In this document: piece after piece, positions 23,424 through 30,950 of the stretch | How the letters are laid out: the number at the start of each line of letters is the position of its first letter | How positions within the stretch are numbered: the first letter of the stretch is position 1 | NCBI GenBank assembly: GCA_900548875.1 | Contig: URMA01000027.1 | Location: 1-34,205, forward strand | Direction: 5' to 3' | Source of the DNA: an uncultured Porphyromonadaceae bacterium | GTDB taxonomy: Bacteria; Bacteroidota; Bacteroidia; Bacteroidales; Muribaculaceae | Length of the DNA stretch: 34,205 bases | The notes under the pieces: generated by a model | Told to the model about the DNA's origin: nothing | The model's input: the letters and a program-made list of their open reading frames with translations, nothing else | Databases searched by the model: none | Translations under genes and position numbers: made by a program

Positions 23424-23879
23424 ATGAAAATTCTGATTCTTTGCACAGGCAACAGCTGCCGCAGCCAGATGGCACACGGGTTTCTACAATCGTTCGACCC
23501 TTCGCTTGAAGTGTTTTCCGGCGGTACGCAACCGGCCGCTCAGGTTAACCCGAAAGCCGTAGAAGTAATGAAGGAAGCGGGTATCGACATCAGCGGCCAC
23601 GTTCCTACCCACGTCAACACCTACCTCAACGAGGAATGGGATTACGTCATCACCGTTTGCGGCGGCGCCAACGAAAGTTGTCCGGCATTCACCGGCAAAG
23701 TGGGCAAACGTCTGCACATCGGTTTCGACGACCCGTCGCACACCGTCGGCACTCCGGAATTCATCGATGCGGAATTCCACCGTGTACGAGACGAAATAAA
23801 GAAGCGTTTCGCCGAATTCTATATTACGGAAATAAAAAAGCAGGAACTTCCAAAATGCTCCTGCGGCGGCAACTGCTAA
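23424..23879 (+). CDS. arsC: Arsenate reductase ArsC, low-molecular-weight phosphatase type
   Basis: This cytoplasmic enzyme reduces arsenate to arsenite using an LMW-phosphatase fold and thioredoxin. The P-loop CX5R is seen as ILCTGNSCRS (Cys7 to Arg13). Two further redox cysteines, Cys79 and Cys86 (TVCGGANESCPAF), have the 7-residue spacing of the Staphylococcus aureus pI258 enzyme, so the three-cysteine relay is complete. FDDPSH carries the expected Asp-Pro. An extra C-terminal tail with KCSCGGNC adds three cysteines and is not part of the catalytic core. At 151 aa it is slightly longer than usual for this reason. It follows the permease by 18 nt and ends at a hairpin terminator. Confidence 0.92.
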   Translation: MKILILCTGNSCRSQMAHGFLQSFDPSLEVFSGGTQPAAQVNPKAVEVMKEAGIDISGHVPTHVNTYLNEEWDYVITVCGGANESCPAFTGKVGKRLHIGFDDPSHTVGTPEFIDAEFHRVRDEIKKRFAEFYITEIKKQELPKCSCGGNC

Positions 23880-23888
23880 ACATCCATT

Positions 23889-23927
23889 TCTCCGGACTTG
23901 TCCCTCACCGGCTCGTCCGGAGATTTT
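23889..23927 (+). terminator. Terminator of the arsenic cluster
   Basis: TCTCCGGAC (23889-23897) pairs with GTCCGGAGA (23915-23923), followed by T4. It lies between arsC and the converging acetyltransferase gene. Confidence 0.8.
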
Positions 23928-23929
23928 CG

Positions 23930-24532
23930 TTACAGCGTAAAGACTTCCACTCGGTCCTCGTCAGTCACGGGGCGCAACGGGCGGCAGGGATTGCCTGCGG
24001 CCAGCATATTTGCAGGAATGGATTTCGTCACGACACTTCCGGCACCAATCACCGCTCCTTCGCCGATTTCCACCCCCGGCAACACCACCACATTGGCGGC
24101 AATCCACACATTGTTGCCGATGGTTATCGGCCGGGGCGCCCTCACTCCGGCATTGCGCTGGGCGGCTGTCAGCGCATGCGTAATGGTAATCAGCGAGCAG
24201 TTCGGCCCTATCATCACATTGTCGCCGATAGTCACTTCGGCCTCGTCAAGAATCGACAGATTGAAATTGCCCACAAAATTATCGCCAATCCGGATATTAA
24301 ATCCGAAATCACAACGGAAAGGGCTGTGAATAGTCAGTCCGTTGCCCGTCTTGCCCAACAGCGATTTCAGCAGTTCATTCCTTTTTTCCAACCAGGAAGG
24401 AGGAAGCATATTGAATTCATGGCACACGTCGGCACAGCGCAAAAGCGCATCCGCCACCTCCGGGCAATCCTTCGCCGCCGCACTCACCCACCGTCCACTA
24501 TTAAGAGCATTCAGAAGAGAATCAAAATCCAT
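23930..24532 (-). CDS. Sugar O-acetyltransferase, hexapeptide-repeat family
   Basis: This is a left-handed beta-helix acyltransferase of the maltose/galactoside acetyltransferase group, which moves acetyl from acetyl-CoA to a sugar or similar hydroxyl. Seen: an N-terminal helical Mac-type segment (about 1-50), then hexapeptide repeats such as IGDNFVGNFN and VTIGDNVMIGPNCSLITITH, where the catalytic His (ITH) is present. AANVVVLPGVEIGEGAVIGA and PANMLAAGNPCRPLR complete the signature. It has 200 aa from the start at 24532, chosen because an upstream TTG start would lie inside the -7 box at 24554-24561. The gene stands alone, converging on the arsenic cluster. The acceptor is unknown. Confidence 0.9.
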   Translation of the reverse strand: MDFDSLLNALNSGRWVSAAAKDCPEVADALLRCADVCHEFNMLPPSWLEKRNELLKSLLGKTGNGLTIHSPFRCDFGFNIRIGDNFVGNFNLSILDEAEVTIGDNVMIGPNCSLITITHALTAAQRNAGVRAPRPITIGNNVWIAANVVVLPGVEIGEGAVIGAGSVVTKSIPANMLAAGNPCRPLRPVTDEDRVEVFTL

Positions 24533-24553
24533 TTCACCAAAATTTTCACACCG

Positions 24554-24585
24554 CAAAATAACGGAATTTCCCGAATACCGCCAAA
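24554..24585 (-). promoter_or_regulatory. Promoter of the O-acetyltransferase gene
   Basis: On the minus strand, TTTG (24582-24585) and TTATTTTG (24554-24561, one base off TAnnTTTG) are exactly 20 nt apart. The ATG is about 22 nt downstream. Confidence 0.6.
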
Positions 24586-24625
24586 CAACACCCCGTTAAC
24601 AACGCCATCAAAAAACTGGTATATA

Positions 24626-24660
24626 CAAAAAAGTAAAGGTCTTCATTGCTGAAGACCTTT
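24626..24660 (-). terminator. Terminator of tRNA-Lys
   Basis: AAAGGTCTTCA (24635-24645) pairs perfectly with TGAAGACCTTT (24650-24660) around a 4-nt loop. On the minus strand a T6 run follows. It lies 4 nt beyond the encoded CCA end of the tRNA. Confidence 0.88.
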
Positions 24661-24663
24661 CTT

Positions 24664-24739
24664 TGGTGATCCGCTTGGGGCTCGAACCCAAGACCCCAAC
24701 ATTAAAAGTGTTGTGCTCTACCAGCTGAGCTAGCGAATC
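24664..24739 (-). tRNA. tRNA-Lys (anticodon UUU)
   Basis: The minus strand folds into a complete cloverleaf. The acceptor GATTCGC pairs with GCGGATC (one G-U), the D stem is GCTC/GAGC, the anticodon stem CAACA/TGTTG holds the loop CTTTTAA with anticodon TTT (24704-24706), and the T stem TTGGG/CCCAA holds TTCGAGC. The discriminator A is followed by an encoded CCA (24664-24666). It is a single tRNA with its own promoter and terminator. Confidence 0.97.
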
Positions 24740-24774
24740 TAACCTCATGCATTCGATTTTCTCGTTTGCGAGTG

Positions 24775-24806
24775 CAAAGGTATAACATATTTCCGAACCA
24801 TGCAAA
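24775..24806 (-). promoter_or_regulatory. Promoter of tRNA-Lys
   Basis: TTTG (24803-24806) and TACCTTTG (24775-24782) on the minus strand are exactly 20 nt apart. The mature tRNA starts 36 nt downstream of the -7 box. The remaining sequence up to the gpmI promoter is AT-rich with no further feature seen. Confidence 0.78.
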
Positions 24807-25006
24807 TTTTTCTGGCACAAAAAATCATTTCATAGCATAATTTAGAGCGACAGCGCCATCGTTACCGCTCATTTCCAACATTTTACAAAACTGCAAAATT
24901 TATACCCGCCGGCAATCACCCGCCAAATTCGCCCAAAGGTGAAGCATAATTAACACAGACACAGAAAATTCCTGCCCAAAAGCCGCTATTTCACCTTAAA
25001 ATGTCG

Positions 25007-25014
25007 TACCTTTG
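25007..25014 (+). promoter_or_regulatory. -7 promoter element of gpmI
   Basis: TACCTTTG, with no TTTG at the -33 position. It gives a leader of roughly 75 nt before the ATG at 25099; no riboswitch-like structure was recognised in that leader. Confidence 0.6.
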
Positions 25015-25098
25015 CAGACGGAAAACCGAAGAACTTTCGGCTAATGAAATTTGTTTAGATTACATAGTAAAAACAAACATATTAATACGTTAACAATT

Positions 25099-26610
25099 AT
25101 GGGTAAAAAAGCTCTGTTGATGATTTTGGACGGTTGGGGTATCGGCAACCACACAAAAAGTGACGCCATTTTCTGCGCCCCGACTCCGTATTGGGACTAT
25201 CTTGTAAAAACCTATCCTCACTCACAGCTTCAGGCAAGCGGCGAGAATGTTGGTCTGCCCGACGGACAGATGGGTAACTCGGAAGTTGGCCACCTGAACA
25301 TTGGTGCAGGACGCGTAGTCTATCAGGACCTCGTTAAAATCAACAAGTCAATCGCCGACAAGTCAATCCTCGAAAACAAGGAAATCAAATCGGCTTTCAC
25401 GTATGCCAAGGAAAGCGGCAAGGCCATCCACTTCATGGGCCTGACTTCAAACGGCGGCGTTCACAGTTCGCTCGAACACCTCTTTGCCCTCTGCGACATC
25501 GCAAAGCAATACGGCTTGGAAAAAGTGTTCATCCACTGCTTCATGGACGGCCGTGACACGGACCCGAAGAGCGGCAAGGGCTTCATCGAAGAAGTAGAGG
25601 CTCACTGCAAGAAATCGACAGGCACTATCGCCTCCATCGTCGGACGTTTCTACGCCATGGACCGCGACAAACGCTGGAACCGTGTGAAAGAAGCCTACGA
25701 TCTTCTCGTGGAAGGTAAAGGCAAGCAGGCCGACGATATGGTGAAAGCCATGCAGGAATCATACGATGAAGACGTTACCGACGAATTCATCAAACCGATT
25801 GTCAACTCTACTGTCGACGGCACAATCAAGGAAGGCGACGCTGTCATCTTCTTCAACTACCGCAACGACCGTGCAAAAGAATTGACTATCGTTCTTACAC
25901 AACAGGACATGCCGGAAGAAGGAATGAAGACCATCCCGGGCCTGCAATACTATTGCATGACTCCGTACGACTCTTCGTTCAAGGGCGTTCACATCCTGTT
26001 CGACAAGGAAAACGTACACAACACACTGGGCGAATATCTCTCGAAAAACGGAAAGAAACAGCTCCACATCGCCGAGACTGAAAAGTATGCCCACGTTACA
26101 TTCTTCTTCAACGGCGGACGCGAAACTCCGTATGAAAACGAAGACCGCATCCTCGTTCCGTCGCCGAAAGTTGCTACCTACGACCTGAAGCCGGAAATGA
26201 GCGCCTACGAAGTGAAGGACAAGTTGGTGGAAGCCATCGGAACTGAAAAATACGACTTCATCGTTGTCAACTATGCCAACGGCGACATGGTAGGACACAC
26301 CGGCGTATACGAAGCCATCGAAAAGGCCGTTGTAGCCATCGACAACTGCGTGAAGGACACCGTAGAAGCTGCCAAGGCTCACGACTACGAAGTGATTATC
26401 ATTGCCGACCACGGTAATGCCGACCACGCCATCAACGAAGACGGCACTCCAAACACTGCACACTCGTTGAACCCGGTTCCATGTGTTTACGTGACGAAAA
26501 ACACGGGATGCAAAATCCAGAACGGTATTCTTGCCGACGTAGCGCCGACAATCCTTACCATCATGGGAATGCAGCAACCGGCAGAAATGACCGGCAAATC
26601 ATTGATTTAA
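25099..26610 (+). CDS. gpmI: 2,3-bisphosphoglycerate-independent phosphoglycerate mutase
   Basis: This glycolytic enzyme interconverts 3- and 2-phosphoglycerate through a phosphoserine intermediate and needs Mn2+. The 503-aa length is typical. Seen: the N-terminal alkaline-phosphatase-like metal site ALLMILDGWGIG (Asp11), the nucleophile Ser61 in GQMGNSEVGHLNIGAGR, the substrate-binding stretch HCFMDGRDTDP, FNYRNDRAKE with the phosphate-binding Arg pair, and C-terminal metal ligands in IIADHGNADH and the following AHSLNPVP. The start at 25099 (MGKKALL) is preferred over an in-frame upstream ATG at 25051, as homologues begin here. A terminator follows the stop. No anomalies were seen. Confidence 0.97.
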   Translation: MGKKALLMILDGWGIGNHTKSDAIFCAPTPYWDYLVKTYPHSQLQASGENVGLPDGQMGNSEVGHLNIGAGRVVYQDLVKINKSIADKSILENKEIKSAFTYAKESGKAIHFMGLTSNGGVHSSLEHLFALCDIAKQYGLEKVFIHCFMDGRDTDPKSGKGFIEEVEAHCKKSTGTIASIVGRFYAMDRDKRWNRVKEAYDLLVEGKGKQADDMVKAMQESYDEDVTDEFIKPIVNSTVDGTIKEGDAVIFFNYRNDRAKELTIVLTQQDMPEEGMKTIPGLQYYCMTPYDSSFKGVHILFDKENVHNTLGEYLSKNGKKQLHIAETEKYAHVTFFFNGGRETPYENEDRILVPSPKVATYDLKPEMSAYEVKDKLVEAIGTEKYDFIVVNYANGDMVGHTGVYEAIEKAVVAIDNCVKDTVEAAKAHDYEVIIIADHGNADHAINEDGTPNTAHSLNPVPCVYVTKNTGCKIQNGILADVAPTILTIMGMQQPAEMTGKSLI

Positions 26611-26633
26611 TCCAATCAATCGCACATAACAGA

Positions 26634-26660
26634 AAAGGGAGCCCGACCGCTCCCTTTCTT
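26634..26660 (+). terminator. Terminator of gpmI
   Basis: AAAGGGAGC (26634-26642) pairs with GCTCCCTTT (26649-26657) around CCGACC, followed by CTT. It lies 24 nt after the gpmI stop. Confidence 0.8.
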
Positions 26661-26686
26661 CATATCCGCACCCAACGCAAAACAAA

Positions 26687-26717
26687 ACTGTAAACTGTAA
26701 ACCATCAACTGTAAACC
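26687..26717 (+). repeat. CTGTAAAC short repeats upstream of exonuclease III
   Basis: Three copies of CTGTAAAC lie close together, two in tandem and one after a 6-nt gap. The same unit, in the forms CAGTAAAC, CCGTAAAC and CTGTAAAC, recurs at 27684-27707 on the other side of the exonuclease gene. Confidence 0.7.
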
Positions 26718-26774
26718 TTTACACTTTCGGGAAAATATGTTTATTTTGCACTATAAACCAAAACAACCATCGAC

Positions 26775-27530
26775 ATGAAATTTATATCTTGGAACGTAAA
26801 CGGACTGCGCGCCTGCAACGACAAGGGCTTCAGCGACATATTCCGCCAACTGGATGCCGACTTTTTCTGTCTGCAGGAAACAAAGATGCAGGCCGGGCAG
26901 CTCGACCTGGAGTTTGAAGGCTACCGCTCCTACTGGAACTACGCGGAAAAGAAAGGATATTCGGGCACGGCAATTTTCACGAAACACGAACCCGTCAGCG
27001 TGACCTACGGTATCGACATCGAACATCACGACAAGGAAGGCCGTGTCATCACCATGGAGATGCCCGACTTCTATCTGGTAACCGTCTATACCCCCAATTC
27101 GCAGGATGGGCTGAAACGGCTTGACTACCGCATGACATGGGACGACGATTTCCGCGCCTACCTTCAGGCTCTCGACAAGAAGAAGCCCGTTGTGGTGTGC
27201 GGCGACCTGAACGTAGCCCACAAGGAAATCGACCTGAAGAACCCCAAGACCAACCGTAAGAACGCTGGATTCACCGACGAGGAACGCGAGAAATTCACCC
27301 TCCTGCTCGAAGCCGGATTCACCGATACATTCCGCCACTTCTACCCCACGCAGGAAGGCATCTACTCCTGGTGGTCGTACCGCTTCAAGGCACGCGAAAA
27401 GAACGCCGGCTGGCGTATTGACTACTTCCTGGCCTCAAAACGCCTCGACAGCCGACTGAAAGCCGCCGTCATCCACACCGAAATATTCGGCTCCGACCAT
27501 TGTCCGGTGGAAGTCGACATTGACATCTAA
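26775..27530 (+). CDS. Exodeoxyribonuclease III (AP endonuclease)
   Basis: This is a base-excision repair enzyme of the exonuclease III/APE1 type that cuts DNA at abasic sites and trims 3' ends, with Mg2+. The 251-aa length is normal. The EEP-fold motifs are all visible: FISWNVNGLRAC (Asn7), CLQETKMQ with the metal-binding Glu, YTPNSQDGLKRLDYR, VVCGDLNVAHKEIDL (catalytic Asp and Asn), WRIDYFLASK and the terminal SDHCPVEVDID with the catalytic His. A weak -7-like TTATTTTG lies at 26741-26748. The gene is flanked on both sides by short repeats. The symbol xth or exoA is used for this family; neither is assigned here. Confidence 0.95.
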   Translation: MKFISWNVNGLRACNDKGFSDIFRQLDADFFCLQETKMQAGQLDLEFEGYRSYWNYAEKKGYSGTAIFTKHEPVSVTYGIDIEHHDKEGRVITMEMPDFYLVTVYTPNSQDGLKRLDYRMTWDDDFRAYLQALDKKKPVVVCGDLNVAHKEIDLKNPKTNRKNAGFTDEEREKFTLLLEAGFTDTFRHFYPTQEGIYSWWSYRFKAREKNAGWRIDYFLASKRLDSRLKAAVIHTEIFGSDHCPVEVDIDI

Positions 27531-27533
27531 ACA

Positions 27534-27675
27534 GGTTAGGGGTTAGAGGTTATTGGTTAAGGGTTAGAGACTATATATTCAGCAAAACCGCGAGCCACGA
27601 CATCTGGCCTACACACCATAACCTATAATACTTGACCCACAGCCCCTAACCCATAACCTCTAATCCATAACCTCT
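27534..27675. repeat. GGTTAGGGG-like inverted repeat cluster
   Basis: A left block (27534-27569) is made of units such as GGTTAG, GGTTAT and GGTTAAGGG. The opposite-strand equivalent is at 27617-27675. The segment 27541-27563 and 27643-27665 are 23-nt arms, inverted, with three mismatches and a 79-nt spacer. No coding frame is supported. It fills the gap after the exonuclease gene and may act as a transcript end or be a dispersed repeat. Confidence 0.75.
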
Positions 27676-27683
27676 CAACAATA

Positions 27684-27707
27684 AACAGTAAACCGTAAAC
27701 TGTAAAC
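27684..27707 (+). repeat. GTAAAC short repeats upstream of the C-GCAxxG-C-C gene
   Basis: Three tandem 8-nt units (CAGTAAAC, CCGTAAAC, CTGTAAAC) end 10 nt before the next ATG. They match the repeat at 26687-26717. Confidence 0.7.
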
Positions 27708-27717
27708 TCATAATAAC

Positions 27718-28185
27718 ATGTACGAAGAAAGAATAGAAAAAGCTGTCGACTACTTCAAGCAGGGCTACAACTGCTCGCAATCGGTCGTGGCAGCCTTTGC
27801 CGACCTCTACGGCATCGACCATAATCTGGCAGTTCGCATGGCGGCATCGTTCGGAGGCGGAATCGGTCGCATGCGCCAAACTTGCGGAGCCGCCTGCGGC
27901 ATGTTTCTGCTTGCCGGACTGGAAACAGGCTGCACCGACCCGTCAAACCGTGAAGGGAAAGGTGCAAACTACGCCGTTGTGCAACAGCTTGCCGAGAAAT
28001 TCAAAGCCGAAAACGGAACAACCATCTGCGCCGAACTACTTGGACTAAAGCCGAAAGCACCTACACCATCGGAACCGGAAGCACGCACGGCTGAATACTA
28101 CAAAAAACGCCCTTGTGTGAAAATGGTTGAAACAGCCGCCCGCATTTTTGCCGAATTCCTCACCGAAAGACAGAAAGAAAAATAG
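27718..28185 (+). CDS. C-GCAxxG-C-C family putative redox protein
   Basis: This belongs to the family named for its conserved cysteine pattern, of unproven function but thought to be redox-active. Seen: NCSQSVVAAF near the N-terminus (Cys19), TCGAACGMFLLAG with the CGAACG signature that gives the family its name, ETGCTDPS, TICAELLG and a last cysteine in KRPCVKMVE. The 155-aa length fits. There is no signal or membrane helix, so it is cytoplasmic. The repeats GTAAAC lie just before the ATG and no clear promoter was found. It ends at a terminator shared with the converging surface-protein gene. Confidence 0.88.
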   Translation: MYEERIEKAVDYFKQGYNCSQSVVAAFADLYGIDHNLAVRMAASFGGGIGRMRQTCGAACGMFLLAGLETGCTDPSNREGKGANYAVVQQLAEKFKAENGTTICAELLGLKPKAPTPSEPEARTAEYYKKRPCVKMVETAARIFAEFLTERQKEK

Positions 28186-28228
28186 TGCCGGACCGGCACA
28201 AAGCCGCCCGACACTTCATTAAATCCCA

Positions 28229-28260
28229 TAAAAAAGCCCGACATAACGCCGGGCTTTCAT
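28229..28260. terminator. Terminator shared by two converging genes
   Basis: AAAGCCCG (28233-28240) pairs with CGGGCTTT (28250-28257). On the minus strand a T6 run follows, and on the plus strand CATTTTCT. It lies between the C-GCAxxG-C-C gene and the surface-protein gene. Confidence 0.85.
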
Positions 28261-28279
28261 TTTCTATATAGGGTTGTTA

Positions 28280-30703
28280 TTATTTTACAACCTTGATTGC
28301 TGTATTGTCGTTGAACTTGAGGATATACATACCCTTAGCCAAGTTTTCAGCATTTACAACTGTTTCACCGTCAACTGCTGCAGAAGCAACCTTTTGACCT
28401 GCTACGTTGTAAACGTCAACCATAGAAGCATTAGAACCCTTAACTACGAAGTTGCCGTCAACCACTGATACAACTACTGCAGAAGTTTCAACACCTTCTA
28501 CGCTTGAGCCGTCACCCTGAGCAATTGTGAAGCGCGCAGATGAACCCGGGTTAGAAACTGTCACATAAGTGTAACGGTCTTTAACTTCAGAAGGAAGTTC
28601 AGCAACGTCGAATGTCAAAGATAAAGTACCGGCAGATTGGTCATAGTTTGTTGTGTAGTTCACCCAATCATACAATGCACCTTCAGAGTCTTCTACTGTC
28701 CATGCGTCAGGAATATAGTAAGCATCAATGTCGAAAGTCTTAGAACCACCTTCTACCGGAGCATCAAATCTATAGTCGCCATCTGATGTTCTGAACCAAG
28801 TGTAAGTGATACCAAATGTAAATGCACCACCATAAACCGCACTACCATCTTGGAAAGCAAGGTTATTAGCTGAGAACAACTTACCATCAGCAAATACAGT
28901 ATACAAGTTTGCATAATCTGGATATACTGTTGAAGTCTGGCACAATGGAGAAAGTGCTAAGCCTTCTGGGATCGTCAATTCGATAAAGATATCACTATCG
29001 ATTGTCGGAACAACTGTTTGAACTAATTCGCCTACTTTTTCAGAGAATGTAAACTCAATCAAACTTGTTTCACCACCGTTTACAAAGTAGCTATATGAAC
29101 TTTCTGCAGGAACAGCTTCACCAGACGCGATAACATCACCAACCTTACCGTCAGCATCTACCTTCTTAACTTCAATCTTTACAGGAAGACTTGTATCACC
29201 TGTAGCTTCAAGAACGGCAAAGTAAACTGAAGACAAAGCATATTTAGCACCGTTGAAAGGAATATAAGTAGCAAAACCTGTCACAGCTGCATCAGTTTCA
29301 CCAAATTGCTGCCAAAGTTGAGTATCTTCACCTGGAGCATTTGACGGAAGAATACCAAATCCTTCTGCATTAAAGTAGTTACAGTTCATTGTTCCGTAGA
29401 AGTCTGAGCCTTCCATAAAATCTTCCGGAGCACCTCCAGCTTGAAGGAAGCCCTTACCTGACTGACCTTGAATAGTCCAAGGACCAAATTGATAGCTTGC
29501 TGATTTTCCTTCGAATGTCTGAGTAAGTGTCGGATAATAAGCCTGGCACAAAGGATATTCAACAACCAAATTTTTGTCAGAAGAATAAAGTGTCACAGGT
29601 TCATTATTTTCATATGTTTCATATTCCCATTCGCTTTCTGCAGGAACAATTGAAGTATTAGCAAATGTTGTCGGCTGGTAAGCACCTGTCAAAGAAGCGT
29701 TAGGATAAGAAGATCCTGTTGAGACAGCCGGACCAAAATACAAGTTCATGTGAGCATAAGAAGCATCCGGAGTTACGGCACCAACAGTAACATTGTCAAG
29801 AGCCATATCCTGGCCAGCCTTACCAACATAACGGAATGCAAATTTCACTGACTTGCCAGCATACTCGTCAATATTTAAAACGAAGCATTTCCAAGGACAA
29901 ACACTCAATGTATAGTCCAACTCTGCAGTTGTATAATTTACAAGGGCATCGTCATCAATAGCATTCCAAAGTTCTGTCCAGTTTGCACCATTATCAGTTG
30001 AAACCAATACCTCAAGATTAGTATTGCGTGCTGTAAATTCATAAACTGGAGGATTTTGAGCCAATTTTTCAGAATCCAAGAGAGTCCAACCCGGAGAATA
30101 GCTCAACATAAAGTTCAACTTATCACCTGCTTTTGGAGTAACTGCCGGTGAAATCAACCATTCATCCTGTTCCGGATATGACATTGTGAATGTCTCCATA
30201 TCGAACATAACCGCAGTTGCAATATGCATTTGCACTTTACCCTCGAAAGGAGCAGAATAATAGCTGGCACCACCTGCTTCCCAAGTCCAGTTTCCGTCAG
30301 CACCGTTAGGGTCAGTCCCTACCTTTGATTCGTCTACCCAACCTGAAGGGATCCAATCTTCCGATGTTCCGTCCCAACCTTCAAAACCTTCAAAAAGTGT
30401 TGAATTTTCCGCTGCAACTACAACCGGTTTTACAAAACGAGAAGTATTAACTTTATTGGAAACTACGTTTGCCACACGCTTTAGGCTACCGTCTTTAGCA
30501 CGCACAACAGACACAGCACCCTTTTGGGCAACAACATTTTGTTCTGCAGAAAAAGCGACCGCCTTCATGTTTGCTTTTGATGCACTCGGCATCACATTCA
30601 ATTGCTGAACAGGAAAGGCCGCTTTCTGATATACATTATCAGCATTCACCGACATCCCTGCAACCGCCAACATTGTGGCTGAAAAAAGTAATGTTCGTTT
30701 CAT
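28280..30703 (-). CDS. Secreted surface protein with choice-of-anchor J-like domain and C-terminal sorting-like tail
   Basis: This large exported protein (807 aa) has a signal peptide (MKRTLLFSATMLAVAGMSVNA). A region of about residues 85-290 resembles the cleaved-adhesin/choice-of-anchor J fold: FEGFEGWDGTSEDWIPSGWV at its start, DEWLISPAVTPKAGDKLNF in the middle, and AFRYVGKAGQDMALDNVTVG at its end. A middle part is unrecognised. The C-terminal 70 residues contain MVDVYNVAGQKVASAAV and LAKGMYILKFNDNTAIKVVK, the pattern of type IX secretion (type A) sorting domains. The start at 30703 is set by a perfect promoter at 30766-30797; a longer frame would start before the transcript. It is probably surface-attached, perhaps an adhesin; the ligand is unknown. 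Confidence 0.82.
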   Translation of the reverse strand: MKRTLLFSATMLAVAGMSVNADNVYQKAAFPVQQLNVMPSASKANMKAVAFSAEQNVVAQKGAVSVVRAKDGSLKRVANVVSNKVNTSRFVKPVVVAAENSTLFEGFEGWDGTSEDWIPSGWVDESKVGTDPNGADGNWTWEAGGASYYSAPFEGKVQMHIATAVMFDMETFTMSYPEQDEWLISPAVTPKAGDKLNFMLSYSPGWTLLDSEKLAQNPPVYEFTARNTNLEVLVSTDNGANWTELWNAIDDDALVNYTTAELDYTLSVCPWKCFVLNIDEYAGKSVKFAFRYVGKAGQDMALDNVTVGAVTPDASYAHMNLYFGPAVSTGSSYPNASLTGAYQPTTFANTSIVPAESEWEYETYENNEPVTLYSSDKNLVVEYPLCQAYYPTLTQTFEGKSASYQFGPWTIQGQSGKGFLQAGGAPEDFMEGSDFYGTMNCNYFNAEGFGILPSNAPGEDTQLWQQFGETDAAVTGFATYIPFNGAKYALSSVYFAVLEATGDTSLPVKIEVKKVDADGKVGDVIASGEAVPAESSYSYFVNGGETSLIEFTFSEKVGELVQTVVPTIDSDIFIELTIPEGLALSPLCQTSTVYPDYANLYTVFADGKLFSANNLAFQDGSAVYGGAFTFGITYTWFRTSDGDYRFDAPVEGGSKTFDIDAYYIPDAWTVEDSEGALYDWVNYTTNYDQSAGTLSLTFDVAELPSEVKDRYTYVTVSNPGSSARFTIAQGDGSSVEGVETSAVVVSVVDGNFVVKGSNASMVDVYNVAGQKVASAAVDGETVVNAENLAKGMYILKFNDNTAIKVVK

Positions 30704-30765
30704 TTGATATAAATTTAAAAGATTAAGTTGCTTTTTGATTACATACAACCTTACATTGCATATGG

Positions 30766-30797
30766 CAAAAGTAAAGAAGTTTTTTGAAATTTTCAAA
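30766..30797 (-). promoter_or_regulatory. Promoter of the surface-protein gene
   Basis: TTTG (30794-30797) and TACTTTTG (30766-30773) on the minus strand are exactly 20 nt apart. The ATG at 30703 lies about 62 nt below the -7 box. Confidence 0.78.
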
Positions 30798-30875
30798 CAT
30801 TTGGCTAAAAAATATTACTGAAATACGCAATATCATTATTATATCTCAAATTTTAAAGCCAAATCCGAATAATCC

Positions 30876-30932
30876 AAAAGAAAAAGCCCGTTTGCAAAAG
30901 TGTATCAATATACATCCTTTACAAACAGGCTT
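30876..30932 (-). terminator. Terminator of the SusD-metallohydrolase-DUF4302 operon
   Basis: AAGCC-C-GTTTG (30884-30894) pairs with CAAAC-A-GGCTT (30922-30932) across one mismatch, with an inner TGTAT/ATACA stem. On the minus strand a T-rich run follows. It separates the operon from the independently promoted surface-protein gene. Confidence 0.82.
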
Positions 30933-30950
30933 AATATGTGTAGCTTAATG

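Noticed and set aside
25015..25098. Riboswitch or leader peptide before gpmI
   Set aside because: No conserved riboswitch core or stable structure could be recognised in this AT-rich leader.
25759..26577. Open frame of about 272 codons on the minus strand
   Set aside because: Opposite strand of gpmI, whose metal-binding residues are all present; valine- and phenylalanine-rich shadow.
27534..27707. Possible CRISPR array
   Set aside because: The units are 6-9 nt, are inverted as well as direct, and lack spacers of regular length; no cas genes are nearby.
28186..28205. Small palindrome TGCCGGACCGGCA after the C-GCAxxG-C-C gene
   Set aside because: It has no T tract and lies just before a much better terminator at 28229-28260; probably chance.
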